Position numbers and translations under genes: made by a program. Positions 47,385-58,718 of a stretch of DNA of 64,000 nt are shown here, in pieces (within the stretch, counting starts at the first letter, position 1; every line of letters begins with the position of its first letter). The DNA comes from Cliona cf. orientalis (Eukaryota; Porifera; Demospongiae; Clionaida; Clionaidae), in NCBI GenBank assembly GCA_963930775.1, contig OZ005692.1:5194135-5258134 (forward strand). The letters are read 5' to 3'. The notes beneath the pieces were generated by a model. The model worked only from the letters and a program-made list of their open reading frames with translations. It ran no database searches and was not told the DNA's origin.

Positions 47385-49005
47385 CAGGGTTTCATTTAGG
47401 ATTTTCGTCAAGAGGAGGGGGCAAATGCGACAATTGCCAAGTTAAGGGAAGGGCAAAGACTACCGTATAGCCGGAAATATTGGCGGGAATTAAATTTGGC
47501 GGTTGAGCCCAAAATTGCTGTTGCAAGAATATTGTCGTATTTCTAATTTGGCGGTTTGGTATGGGATCGCCATATGTATATAATAATTAAGCGAGTACGA
47601 AATTTTGATGGACTTTAATTTGGTTGTAATAATATAGACCACCAAACTGCCAAATTTTCCGGCTATACAGTATAGTATGCTTTTCAATCCGCAAATAATG
47701 ACATAGTCTTCATTATGATTACATTAAGGGGGTCTGGGGTATGTTCCCCCTGGAAAATTTATTGTTTCAACCTGTGAGACTGTTTCTGGTGGCTTCTGAG
47801 CACTCGGATGGGGAAAACCTGTCAATAATATCGACTGGTTCTCCTCCATTTTAAGTCAAGTGTTGCAAGGATATGGGATGCGTCTCCTACCGTATGTAGC
47901 GTGAAGTTTCAGCTAGTTTATGGGTTAAAAATGAGCAAAACTGCTGTTTTGGACACTTTCACCATTCAAATTTTTACTTGTACATATCAGTCTGCACGCA
48001 GGGGTATAGATTTGGCCTGATTTCTTTACATGCACGCGCGCCGCAGCGCCCACGCTCAATTATGATATCAGCAGGAGTGGTTAATTAAGTTCAATTAGTA
48101 TCCCCATTGACTGTGTACGGAGCGCTCTTACCGCACGCGCGATAACTAATTGTTTTGCCGGGAATGGGCACTGTACCCGCCAGAATCCAGTCCAGAGTGA
48201 ACAAAATCCAATCTTCAAGTTGATTTTTCTTCCTTTCTGTACGGAGTTATACTACCCCAGGGCCACATACTGTAGTACTGGTGGTAAGGTAAGTATACGG
48301 AGAATTAGAAGGGTGGGAGTGGCTTTGCCCAAAAACGAGCAAAAATCAAAGTTGGCAGTAAACATAAATTATCAAAAATAGGGGTATAAACTTTATTACA
48401 CAACAACAAAACTATACAGGGTATGAAACTGAGAAATGTTTTGTATCTTCGTGGGGTCCAGTAGTCTTCATCTGTCCTGTGTTGGAGCTCCAGGCCTCTG
48501 TTTAGCAAGAGTAGCGTGGCTGCGAAAAATCGCCAATTTTTCGATAATCGAGGGTGCTGTATCTCACTATCTGTAAGAAGTCAGGTTATTCAGTCATACA
48601 CACACTTCTTTACATGCTTAACTAAAGTTACATCCAGCTAAAACAGCTTCAGCTACCTTTGCCCAAAAACGAGCAAAAATCAAAGTTGGCCAAATTGCTA
48701 ATTCAGCGTTTCCCGTGAAAAATCGGGGAAAGAATAAAAATTTACAGAAATACTGACCATCACATAATCTTACTTCTTACCTCGAAGCACTTATCCACCC
48801 TCCAGAGCCATTCTTGTGAAGAAAAAACATGCTGATACTGTAGCTACTCCATTTCTTGCACACTCGCATGGTCAATTTATGATGACGTAATCGGGTAAAG
48901 AAATATTGCCCCCTGCGTGCAGACTGTATATTGTGTGTATAAAAGGGGGGGAGTGAGTGCCAACCCCCTCCCCCCCCCCCCCCCCCCACCCTAAATGAAA
49001 CCCTG
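47385..49005. mobile_element. 1.6-kb element with CAGGGTTTCATTTAGG termini
   Basis: CAGGGTTTCATTTAGG at 47385-47400 and its exact reverse complement at 48990-49005. The interior holds a nested MITE (47461-47672), two copies of gcccaaaaacgagcaaaaat (48325 and 48660) and a C tract near the right end. No transposase found. A 242-bp element with similar ends is at 62641-62882. Confidence 0.7.
47461..47672. mobile_element. MITE, family K
   Basis: TACCGTATAGCCGGAAATAT, then ggcgg; right end ccaaattttccggctatacag, ta. 212 bp, nested in the 1.6-kb element. Confidence 0.85.
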
Positions 49006-49149
49006 GTCTGTATATAGACTTCCGGTGATCTTATTGTAGACTTAATGTTAACTGACTGCCTGGATACTTACTGGAGCTCTGAGTTGACCAGAAACACGTT
49101 TACATTAAATTATGTTGGCCTCATCCTTTAATTTTATTCAATTATCTTA

Positions 49150-49464
<315 letters not shown>

Positions 49465-49672
49465 CTAAAGTCACGATCACATGACTCACTTAGTACGGGA
49501 GGACTATAGTCTAGTACTAGGGGCCAGGGGGTCTACTGGCGGATATGCGCACGCGCAGTGGCAACCAGCGTGGGCGCCCTGGTCGTGGACCTTATTACCG
49601 TAGGACGGGTTTTAATTGCGTAGTTTAATGATTGCAGTTTTAAAAATTGCGACATCTAACAATTGCGAATGT

Positions 49673-50085
49673 CGACCCTGTACCATGTTACGGTATACGC
49701 GAATATTGATGTTTGCGAATCTATTGATTGCGAATGTCGCAATTCGCATTTAATAATCGCGAATATTTCGTTGTTAAAATAATAATATTTTCGGACAGCC
49801 TGGCTTGTGCGAAAATTGAACGCACGAAAATACCTTAGTGTCACTAAAGTTAACTGCACTTTAATTTAGCGATTTTCAGGAGAGAGGATTTAGCTACACT
49901 TTAATTTAGCGATTTTGCATGTACCACAATACAATGTCATGAATAATATATCTCGAAAAATATTTGGCCTCATCTTAATTTAGCGAATTGGGTAAAGGTC
50001 GCCAAATTCGCTAAATTAAGGTGTAATTAACTTTAATGACACTAAGGTACATACACAATATTAACGATAATGCGGTACAGGGTCG
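49673..50085. mobile_element. Inverted-repeat element interrupted by a family I MITE
   Basis: CGACCCTGTACC at 49673 and GGTACAGGGTCG ending at 50085, with tattgatg/aacgataat beyond. The family I MITE (49831-50049) is inserted near its right end. Just outside to the left, several aattgcg/attgcgaatgtcg motifs (49605-49745) form a short irregular repeat. Confidence 0.65.
49831..50049. mobile_element. MITE, family I copy 1 (219 bp)
   Basis: TACCTTAGTGTCACTAAAGT at the left; actttaatgacactaaggta at the right. The same length as the copy at 57680-57898 and only three substitutions different. TA at both ends suggests a TA target. Confidence 0.95.
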
Positions 50086-50169
50086 TTTGTCCGAAAATTA
50101 TTTAACATGAAAATTTATTGCATGAAATATTTTAGACATGAAATATTCGTGATTTACCGGGGGGTATAG

Positions 50170-51070
50170 TCCAATATTTATAAATGTTTACATGCCATGA
50201 CCATGAGTCCAAGTACCTGTAGCCAGGCCCAAAGGGGATAACCCTCCATGCAGTCATTTTCATGCTCGGGAAAGTGGAGTCTACCAGTGATGTTAATCGT
50301 GGACCTGAGCCTTGCCAGAGTGGTACGCCTACTAAGAAATGATAAATAGCTATTACGTGACTCTGGGAAAAGGGGGGGGGGGGAGCAAATGCCCCTTGTG
50401 CTCCCCCCTGGCTACGCCCTGGTGCCTGTCTACAGTACCAACCCCCCCCCCCCCCTCCACACACACACACACACACGATTCTGGTGTTTAGTAATTTCAC
50501 TGCCTGCTATTAAATAACCACAAGGGAATCCCTAAGGTAAAAAGTAGCTAGTGGGAAGAGGGCTAGAGCTTGTTATGTGTTAACCACTAGTGATAACATC
50601 CAGCAGCCTTCTAGAAGGGTTAAAAATAGATTACAAAATTTCTATCTTGAATTTAAGAGACCAGAATGGTATCATCTTCTTTGTCAGGTATCTTACATAA
50701 AATGTAATTGTAGTAAATGTATGATCTATGTGTAGGCCATAAACTAAACCCATCATGTAACTTGTCCATAAACTTGGGGAGCAGTCTGGGTGAGTAGGGA
50801 GAGTTCCCCCGGGGATAAAGAGCTCTTTTAACCTACCATTCCTGGTTCTCAAGGCCAGGCACCCAGCACCCCAACGCATTCTGTCTTAAAAGTATATTAA
50901 TTGCATGTACTGAATGAAGTGACTTATCAGTGATGCATGAAAATATAGATTTGTATACACTAAATCAATGGGAAATAAACTGTCACAGTCCAAGTACAAC
51001 AATATGAGCATAATAGTCTCCACTCAATAGACAGTGGACAGACGCCGTTCCCAACCCTCTTATTTTCTTT

Positions 51071-51129
<59 letters not shown>

Positions 51130-51344
51130 CACATGGGCCGTTGAAGAGCTGTGGTATAGACTTTAGTCAGACACTCCCCCCCCCCCTTCACTCCATCTCT
51201 ATTTCTCTCTTGTTATAGTATCTCCCTCCTTTTCTCCCTCTCACACACATTGTCAATATCATGTGAGAGCCTAGCTAGCTGGGAGCAGGCCAAACCTATT
51301 GGATTGCTATGGAACCAATTATACTTGTATTTTTAATCTTCACT
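50170..51344. repeat. Low-complexity and simple repeats, no gene
   Basis: G tract 50372-50383, C tract 50442-50455 followed by (CA)n to 50476, and (CA)n 51074-51125. gtagccaggc (50219) and gctacgccct (about 50410) may be the ends of a small element like 51510-51701. Minus frames at 50132-50500 and 50631-50879 are incidental. Confidence 0.7.
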
Positions 51345-52000
51345 GCAAAGCATAGGCGGGAGGATTACTGCAATTGTTTGGCGATTTTTGTCTGTCCGTC
51401 CCAACCCTCCTATGCTAAATGGTAATTAAGGGTCATCTGAGAGATAGTATGCATTCGAGGCATAAAGGAATCATGGTCATATATTAAGTCCCACCCAGTA
51501 GTGTACGTAGCAGGCCCGTAGCCAGACTTTTTAAAAGGGGGGTGCACATGTGTATGGGTTTAATTACTATAATGTACTCGCAACAAGGGTTGGAATATTG
51601 CTCATGCAATTAAGAACTTCTGTGAAATGACATGCAATTATTAGGCTGAAAAAGCGGGGTGCACGTGCACCCCCCTGCACCCCCCCTGCCTACGGGCCTG
51701 CGTAGTAGTGTGCAACTGTTGCCCGTCTGTGTTTACATGTAATATATGGTTCTTAGCTGACTGATTACCATTCTGTGCTTTGCTGATCAGTTGTCAATGC
51801 AGTGACAGCACCAGTGTAAACAGGCAGTGGTCTCAAGTGAATAATTCAGTTTAGGTAGTCTCAGAAGCTTTCAGTTTGTATAGTGACATAGCCAGGTGTT
51901 ACTCCTAGATCATGCACTGACTCTGAAGAGACTTAAACAGTATGTTCAGGTGCAGGGTAGGTAGTTCAATACTCCTGATATTGAACAAGCATATATTATA
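51345..52000 (-). repeat. Interspersed repeat family E, copy 2 (reverse), split by a small element
   Basis: Reverse complement of the family E unit: gcataggcgggaggattac, tgtctgtccgtccc, gtgtttacatgtaa and ttcaatactcctgatattga. Interrupted by an insert at 51510-51701 with ends GCAGGCCCGTAG / CTACGGGCCTGC and gggggtgcac / gtgcaccccc just inside. Confidence 0.75.
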
Positions 52001-52223
52001 GTGAGCAGTGCTATACACGCACATGAATCATGCATATTATAGTTATGTAGCGGTGAGGGTTCTACACTCAAGTGCATTAATTATTACATGTACATGTACC
52101 ATTCTGAATTATTCTAGCATTTGCTTGTTAGTGAAAGATGAACAAATTAATGACATTGTTGTGTTTGTACGAAAAACAATGTCATTCATAACCATGATGC
52201 TATTCTGATGCTAAAATTGATTA

Positions 52224-52450
52224 CAGTGGAACCCCTCTAAAGTGGACACCATTGGGACCAAATATTTTGTCCACTGTAGCGAGGTTGTCCTTAGCTTAGG
52301 GGTTAGTGGTTGACCATGCCCCTCCTACAATCACGGCCAGCTATGATAAAGCACTACTATGGACAATGAAAAAGACTGTATTGATGAGAGATCTGTCAAC
52401 TGATAGCTTCTAAGCTAGAATTTGAGACATATTTAAGTGGGGTTCCACTG
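52224..52450. mobile_element. pogo/Tigger-like MITE
   Basis: CAGTGGAACCCCTCTAAAGT at the left and aagtggggttccactg at the right, flanked by TA on both sides (52222-52223, 52451-52452), as for Tc1/mariner/pogo elements. 227 bp. Confidence 0.85.
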
Positions 52451-52478
52451 TAGCTATGCATAACTATTGTTCTTGCAG

Positions 52479-52514
52479 GTCTGGGATCTTAGTGATGGTG
52501 AATTTGATGACTGA
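52479..52514 (+). pseudogene. Duplicate of the ATG7 terminal exon
   Basis: After acceptor TTCTTGCAG the 36 bp encode [11 protein letters not shown] and TGA, identical to the ATG7 last exon at 6113-6148. The two nucleotide changes I see are both synonymous (GTT/GTC, TTC/TTT). Similarity continues from the acceptor region to about 100 bp past the stop (gatatta, aatttttatga, ctgctgaag, gcaYtgtgtga). No other ATG7 exon is found near it. A pogo-like MITE ends 28 bp before it. A partial genomic duplication is likeliest; a terminal exon of an ATG7 paralogue mostly lost is the alternative. Confidence 0.85.
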
Positions 52515-54010
52515 TATTAATTTTTATGACTGCTGAAGTTTGTTAATGTTTCCTATTACATTATTAATTTTATAGCACTGTGTGACTTATTACAATAGTA
52601 ATAATTATTATTATAATAATAATATTATTATATTATTATTAATGAAACACTTGACCATAATATAATAATACATTAATATAATTCAGTGCAGATAGAGCAT
52701 AAAAGTTTACATGTTCCAGAATTTTCAATTTCACTTTCATTAATTTTTAAGCAAAAACACTTAAACCATGTATGCTATTGACCAGATGGCCTTGTGTAGT
52801 AGTTAAACTCAGTGTCTGCCCAGCTCAACCAAGTGCACGTGAGAGCACCAGTTCAAATATCCCACCTGGACCAATAATTATTATTAAATTTGTCCCAACT
52901 TAATGGAATATTCTCTCATGATTATAATAATATGCATGGATGTGTATGAAACAGAAGTTTCCTCATTGCTGGGATGCTAGCTATGAGGAGCTAACCAGGC
53001 TGGTGATCGTGAATGTCCCATGGCATGCATGCATGCTCAGTGAGAGGATCCGGAGACTACTGTAATTATAACATTAATTTTAAGCTTGCATATGCAAGTG
53101 TACAAGATTCACCATCGATTAATAATTGTGCGGTTTTCCTGATGACATTCTGCAAATTCAATTGCCACATTCGAGCAGACTGGCCAGGATACAAACACTC
53201 TATTGTCCTTTGGCATAGACTATTATTAAAATTAATTTTTATCCCCAGCGCTAGCAACATCAGAGCTTGGAGCTCGTTAAAGGAGGACCTTGTACTTGCC
53301 CCAAGTCTCCAGTCATTTATGCTGGCTCTTGAACGTAGTGCTTTTAATAACTATGTTTATATTCCTTTTTGTGTTTGTGTAACAGGGTGTACTTGATTAG
53401 CCTTAATAGCTTAGCGTTTACCATACTTCTGTGGCTATAATATTGTGCATCCTTTGCTATTACGAAGCGAGAAATAATAATTATTATAGATAAGGTACTT
53501 ACTAAGCGACGCGCGGATGACATAGCTACTGGAGTGTGCTTACAGCATTAGAACAAGGAAATACTGTAGAATCCTGGCAGTGTCTACAGTATGACATTGA
53601 ATACCTGTAGAAATCTACATTCAATTGAATTGTATTAAGCCTCTCTCAGCCCATACTGCATGTGCTTGTTCTTATTTTGCCAATGCCATGAATCAGTGAT
53701 ATTAATTTTATGGGAGTGTTCGTGATGGGTGGTCATTTGGGGGGGGGGGGGGGGGGGGGTGATAACTCCTTTACACATGTGCAGCTGGAGACCACAGGCA
53801 TAACCAGAGCTCTATATAGAGTACATACCCCGTGCGCATATTGTGCAATCTATAGATCTACTTTTGTGTACATGATCAGAAATGCTACTGATAGTGCTGA
53901 TAGTGCTACTGATAGTGCTGCTTCACAGCACAACCCCAACCCCAAACCCAAATCCAAAAGCTCTTTTTTTGTAGAAATGCTCAGGCTTTGTTGTAGGGAT
54001 CCTGGTGATA
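52515..54010. other. No certain gene
   Basis: AT-rich attatt repeats at 52595-52690; poly-G at 53739-53759; atagtgctactgatagtgct tandem units at about 53885-53920. The 127-codon frame at 53013-53396 (+) has no recognised domain. Confidence 0.45.
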
Positions 54011-54257
54011 TCAGCCAAAAGCAATTGGTTCTCTCTCTGCACTAGAATCACTGGATCAATTAGCTCTAAAATATTAACTTCATAATAATTATTATAATTA
54101 TGAATAAGGAGTGGATTAACTCACCTTCATCTAATATTGCTCCTAGTTTCCCGTGATGATTGAGAGAGCACTCAATTTGGTAGGGATCCTCAGAAACTGC
54201 TTGTGATGGTGCCAACACTAGCTCATGCACACCGGCTGACAGAGTGTACCACTCCAT
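54011..54257 (-). CDS. Possible small two-exon gene, unrecognised
   Basis: The exon 54125-54257 opens with an ATG (MEWYTLSAGVHELVLAPSQA, then VSEDPYQIECSLNHHG) and ends GATGAAG|GTGAGT. Joining in phase to acceptor AGTGCAG at 54037 gives eight more codons and a stop at 54011-54013, about 52 residues in all. No homology recognised; splice sites are good but the peptide is short. Confidence 0.3.
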
Positions 54258-55185
54258 TTAATAATATCATTGACCATCTTAATCCAAGATATCACTCCAT
54301 TCGGTGGAGGTTGGTTCACTACCATAATAATATTATTTCCCCCTCATCCATGTGCGAAAGTTGGGTATGTATAGTTTCCCATTTCCCCCAGTGTTGTGGA
54401 TTCCTCACACAAATTATCTCTGACGGTACAAGGACCACTAATTGTGATCATTAACATTATTATAACATTGTAATACTAACTATACATGTATTAAGTGTCA
54501 CTTATATTATTAGCTAGCTACATCTTTTTCAAGTTTGAATAACAGTGTAACTGCCCAGGCTAGACTCATGGTTTTCAGTTGCTAATAAGATGATAGTAAC
54601 AGTTACCACAATATCATGAAAGCAAGTTCAGCTAGATGACTTAATGCTCTGTATACCCCATCTGATCTTTTACACTACGATATACAATGTTATTGCACAT
54701 AAGAACAAGTGTAAGCAGGCCATATCGCCCATCTCATCGTTTTTATTAGCTGTTCCATGTTGATTTTCAATTTCTTTCAAGAATTACACAAACGATTGGG
54801 GGAATGTTGCTTTACTATGAGTTTTTGGGAAAATAACCAGAACAGTTTACTTTCAATATTCTATATTTACAATACTACCATGTCTGATAGCATTGTACAT
54901 TTCGTTAGCCAAAAACATCTCTAAAGAGCCCTGGCGATTATGAAAAGTGGCTAAGATAAGATTCCCCGAATCACTAAGTACCATTTTAGACACAGGACAG
55001 CCAACAAACCTTGTCATTTTGGCACTTGAAACACAGAGACGACAACTGGTTCTCAGACGTACCGCTTTCCTTGCAGCTCAGAATTATAGAAACATCACTT
55101 CAAGCAGGTATAAATTTGGATTGTCATCTTATACTGGTAATATCCTCTGACATATGTGCATGCAGCTATAATTATTATTGTCAAC
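54258..55185. other. Upstream flank of the next gene
   Basis: A plus-strand frame at 54947-55150 passes a good donor-like CAG|GTATAA but has no start exon or partner; left unassigned. Confidence 0.35.
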
Positions 55186-57088
55186 ATGCCTCACCTGTCG
55201 GTGATATTGGCAAGTGCCTTCTTGGCTGTCCAACTTGTTGCCTTCGAGACTTCAGCTCAACCCTCCATACCAAGTGCTTTCCATGCACAGGTACTTTAGA
55301 CTCTGTAATAGTAAAGCTATCATACAATTACAAGTAACTGTTATACTATAACAGTATTTTATCCTATGCTGAAGTTTGATATACAATAATTGAATTTAAA
55401 TCTGATCTGATTCATCTTATTGAAACGTAGGTAACATTTTATTCAGAGGGCTATCAGAATTCAGGTAAATTTATTATGAGCATTGATATTGTGTTACAAG
55501 TTGCAGTTTGAGTACCCTTATTTACCCCTGCTACAAAGCAATACTAGACAGATGATTAGCTATAGACTTTGCCAGTTTTCTGTCCATCCACCCAATGCAT
55601 CTGTGTGTGTATGTGGAGATTGTGTTTTATAATGCGCTAGCTGTTACAGTAATTGCTACATATTCTGTGCATCCTGCTATTATTATACTAATTTAAAAAC
55701 GTTCACAAATGAATTATCTACTGATGGCAAATGTAAACATGCATGTCATAGTGCATAGAGAGCCCCTGATGAAAATTATGATTGCAAAAGTCTTAGACAG
55801 TTGAGAACAGATGGCTTCACTCTATAGCACTGAGATATAATGCACCAGTAATAATTAGTTTAGATGTGGTTTGCTCAATATTTCACACATAATATTATAC
55901 ATTAAGCTCATACTTGAACTAATTTATGCAATCATAGCTACATAGTGTTCATACTTTTATTATGTCGTCAAGAGTAGTCCAATTCTTTGCTACTGTAACA
56001 CATAATTATTGCTCCAGTAATTGAATAATGTTGCAACATAGCCTCATCCCCAGGCCTAGCTCCCTCAATCTCCTAGGTTTTAATGTTGCACACAAAACAT
56101 TAAAACCTGGGAGGTCGAGAGAGAGAGCCCGAGGATGAGGCTATCAGTTGCAACATGCAACACTGCAGAATAGCTGGAGCTGTAGGATCTGCCATAATAA
56201 TTTATTATCACCAGGATCTGGCAAGGGTTCTGTTCTGTGCACCAATTATTAATGCCTTATTATGAATTAATGATTTTGGGAAAAAAATACAGCTGATATC
56301 TACGTAAATTACGACTATGATCAAGTTTTGGTGGTGTCAAACCTTGGAGTCATGAGCAGTGATGCTGGGAAGTCCTATGTGTACATCTCAGGGAGCGGAG
56401 AGTACAGCATGGCTTATCGCTACCTTGAGTATGTTGAGGAATTTAGTCAGAGAATCAGGCTGAACATAATAACAATTATTGTACTATTTCTACTTAATTG
56501 CAGTGCGTTTGATCATTGTATACCTACGTATGGAGGATATTCATTTCCGCAACTAAACAAGCTTGAGAATGCAACGTATGCTCGCTCACATTCATTCATG
56601 GGGAAATCAGTGGACGTCTATAGTTATGATGTGAGTTCTAAAAATTAATTTAAAGTTGTATAGGCCTGTCATGAGTGGCTAGGATAACAACTTAGATCGT
56701 GATTGTCATGCACTGCTAGCGAAAGTATTAGCTAGATGTAAGAAAATGTTACTCTTGATGCCAAACATTACGGTAACCATTTAGCTACCATTTTCTATAC
56801 TTGAAACTTTTACAGATGGCAGGTTATGATGACTATTATAATAGTGAGAAACTGGAGATTGCATATTCAACGATCGACTATACACCAGTTTACCTAGTAA
56901 TGCCTGATATGTATACTTCAAATGCAGTCATCGTAAACTCGTTCAGCAATATTGCTCCATCATACTCGAGGTTTGACCTTCCTTATCAATGCTCAATGGC
57001 CAAGAAATCGAAGATCACTAAAGGAAAGGCCAAAGTTAATAATCAGAGGTTCCAACCCAACTTTTTCAACATGCCAAAGCACATTTAA
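55186..57088 (+). CDS. Secreted protein, five exons, possibly ependymin-related
   Basis: Exons 55186-55290, 55431-55464, 56293-56428, 56504-56630 and 56816-57088; phases 0/1/2/0 agree at all joins, giving 224 residues. The first exon is a classic signal peptide (MPHLSVILASAFLAVQLVAF, then ETSAQPS). The body is beta-rich and tyrosine-rich (VNYDYDQVLVVSNLG, DVYSYD, LEIAYS, TPVYLVMPD) with two cysteines visible, in DHCIPTYGG and near the end of NIAPSYSRFDLPYQC. A basic tail KKSKITKGKAK follows. The last motif, the size and the exon pattern resemble ependymin-related/LVN1.2-like proteins, which are secreted calcium- and lipid-associated proteins, but this is a weak match by eye. The third donor is CTTGA|GTATGT; reading on instead would meet no good GT donor. 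Confidence 0.65.
56029..56155. repeat. Hairpin with ~50-nt arms in an intron
   Basis: gttgcaacatagcctcatcc, ctcctaggttttaatgtt / aacattaaaacctgggagg, cgaggatgaggctat, gttgcaac. Lies in the second intron of the secreted-protein gene. Confidence 0.85.
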
Positions 57089-57327
57089 AGGCTATAGCAC
57101 ACAAATTGAACAAAGAAACTGGATAAGAGTGACAATAACAATAATTAGTATAGCTTCTAAGCCTTTGATTTAAGCTATATAGCTAGATCATGAATTCTGT
57201 ATTTGCTATCATAGAGTGAGAACATAATTTGCCAGGACTTTTGATATTAATTATTAGTTTGTACCAAGAGATACATGCATTTCTTTGTTTCAAGGTATAT
57301 ACCATGCCATGACTAGCTAGCTGTGCT

Positions 57328-57478
57328 ACTGTAGTGTCCAGGGTAAGCACCCATGCATTGGGCGCATGGACACTTACATGGGATATGTATAGAAGTTGCT
57401 ACATTGATCCCTATAGCTTGGAACATGCTACATGGGCACTTACTTGGGAGTGGGCACTTCAAGGCCCGGGACGCTAGC
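57328..57478. mobile_element. MITE, family M copy 3
   Basis: TACTGTAGTGTCCAGGGTAA, gcacccatgc; right side gcacttacttgggagtgggc and a poorly kept end. Related to 35445-35562 and 39211-39372. Confidence 0.65.
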
Positions 57479-57679
57479 TAGATCTATCATGGTATAATTA
57501 TTATGATTGTGTATATTCTGGTTGGAGACGCCTGCCAGTGGGTCATTTGCTTGCATCAGTGATATTAGACCTTGTGGGGTAGCTAGCTGTTTGCTAATTA
57601 GCTATTGGCTTCAATGCTATAGCTATCACCAGCATCTTTCAGTTGAAACTATTCCAGCGTAATCCCAACTCTTAACTAT

Positions 57680-57898
57680 TACCTTAGTGTCACTAAAGTT
57701 AACTGCACTTTAATTTAGCGATTTTCAGGAGAGAGGATTTAGCTGCACTTTAATTTAGCGATTTTGCATGTACCACAATACAATGTCATGAATAATACAT
57801 CTCGAAAAATATTTGGCCTCATCTTAATTTAGCGAATTGGGTAAAGGTCGCCAAATTCGCTAAATTAAGGTGTAATTAACTTTAGTGACACTAAGGTA
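57680..57898. mobile_element. MITE, family I copy 2 (219 bp)
   Basis: Same 219 bp as 49831-50049 with three substitutions; ends TACCTTAGTGTCACTAAAGT and ctttagtgacactaaggta. Confidence 0.95.
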
Positions 57899-58373
57899 GC
57901 TAAGTATCTACAATTTAGCAAAACACGTATACACCCCATATATGAGCTGTGCTAGCTGAGTGAGCCTCGGAGGATGTTCATGCATAAAGTGACTCTAATT
58001 AACTTAGCTACCTGAAGAAGTTTGGGTAGCAGCTATATCTGATAATTGGGCGGAACAACCAAATAAGCGGAGGACTTTTCCTGACCTGAAATCATATGAT
58101 TAAATTTATGAGCAAATTAAATTTCGTGTTTGTTCAATTTTCAAAGGCCTAGCTATCAATGCCCCCTTACCTATATACCTAGCTAACTATGCATGGGAAT
58201 TAGCTAAAGACGGGTGGGGCTATAAATAGGGGATTTGAAAACAAATGCCCCCCTACCTACGGGGGCACTATTTTTGAGTCAAAAAAGCTACTAGTGTTAA
58301 GACAGCTAAATTATCTTCTTTCAGTGTATTTAGGTGATTTTCTGATTACAGCCTAGAAGTTTATGAAAATGAA

Positions 58374-58530
58374 AATCCCCACCCCCACTGAGGGCAAGGT
58401 CAAGAAGTCAATTCCCCCAATAATCCCGTCTTCCCCTGGCACCTATGCTCCAGGGGGCCCTAGGGCAAGGTCAAGAAGTCAATTCCCCCAACAATCCTGT
58501 CTTCCCCCACCTAGTCCGGGGGGGGGGGGG
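58374..58530. repeat. Tandem duplication (~71-bp period) and G tract
   Basis: agggcaaggtcaagaagtca, attcccccaa, aatcc-gtcttcccc occurs twice, about 71 bp apart, followed by a 13-G run (58518-58530). It lies upstream of the 743-residue gene. Confidence 0.85.
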
Positions 58531-58718
58531 AGGGAGGGGGGGCACTGATGCCGGAGACTAAGCTGGACAGGTGCTATTAGCTAACCACCCCCTCAGTTCT
58601 ATCCAGGCTATGATACACAATATCAACGATCACTACCCGATCATGATTACTCATCGAGGAGTCACATGACCATCGCCAACTACTGACTCAGCAGAATGTG
58701 CGGTTGAAAGACCTAAAC

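Noticed and set aside
50132..50500. 122-codon minus-strand ORF
   Set aside because: Passes through poly-G/poly-C and (CA)n tracts; low complexity.
52840..52870. Candidate tRNA B box (agttcaaatatccc)
   Set aside because: No matching A box or cloverleaf arms upstream; no tRNA genes were found in the window.
53013..53396. 127-codon plus-strand ORF
   Set aside because: No recognised domain, start or splice support; composition not clearly coding.
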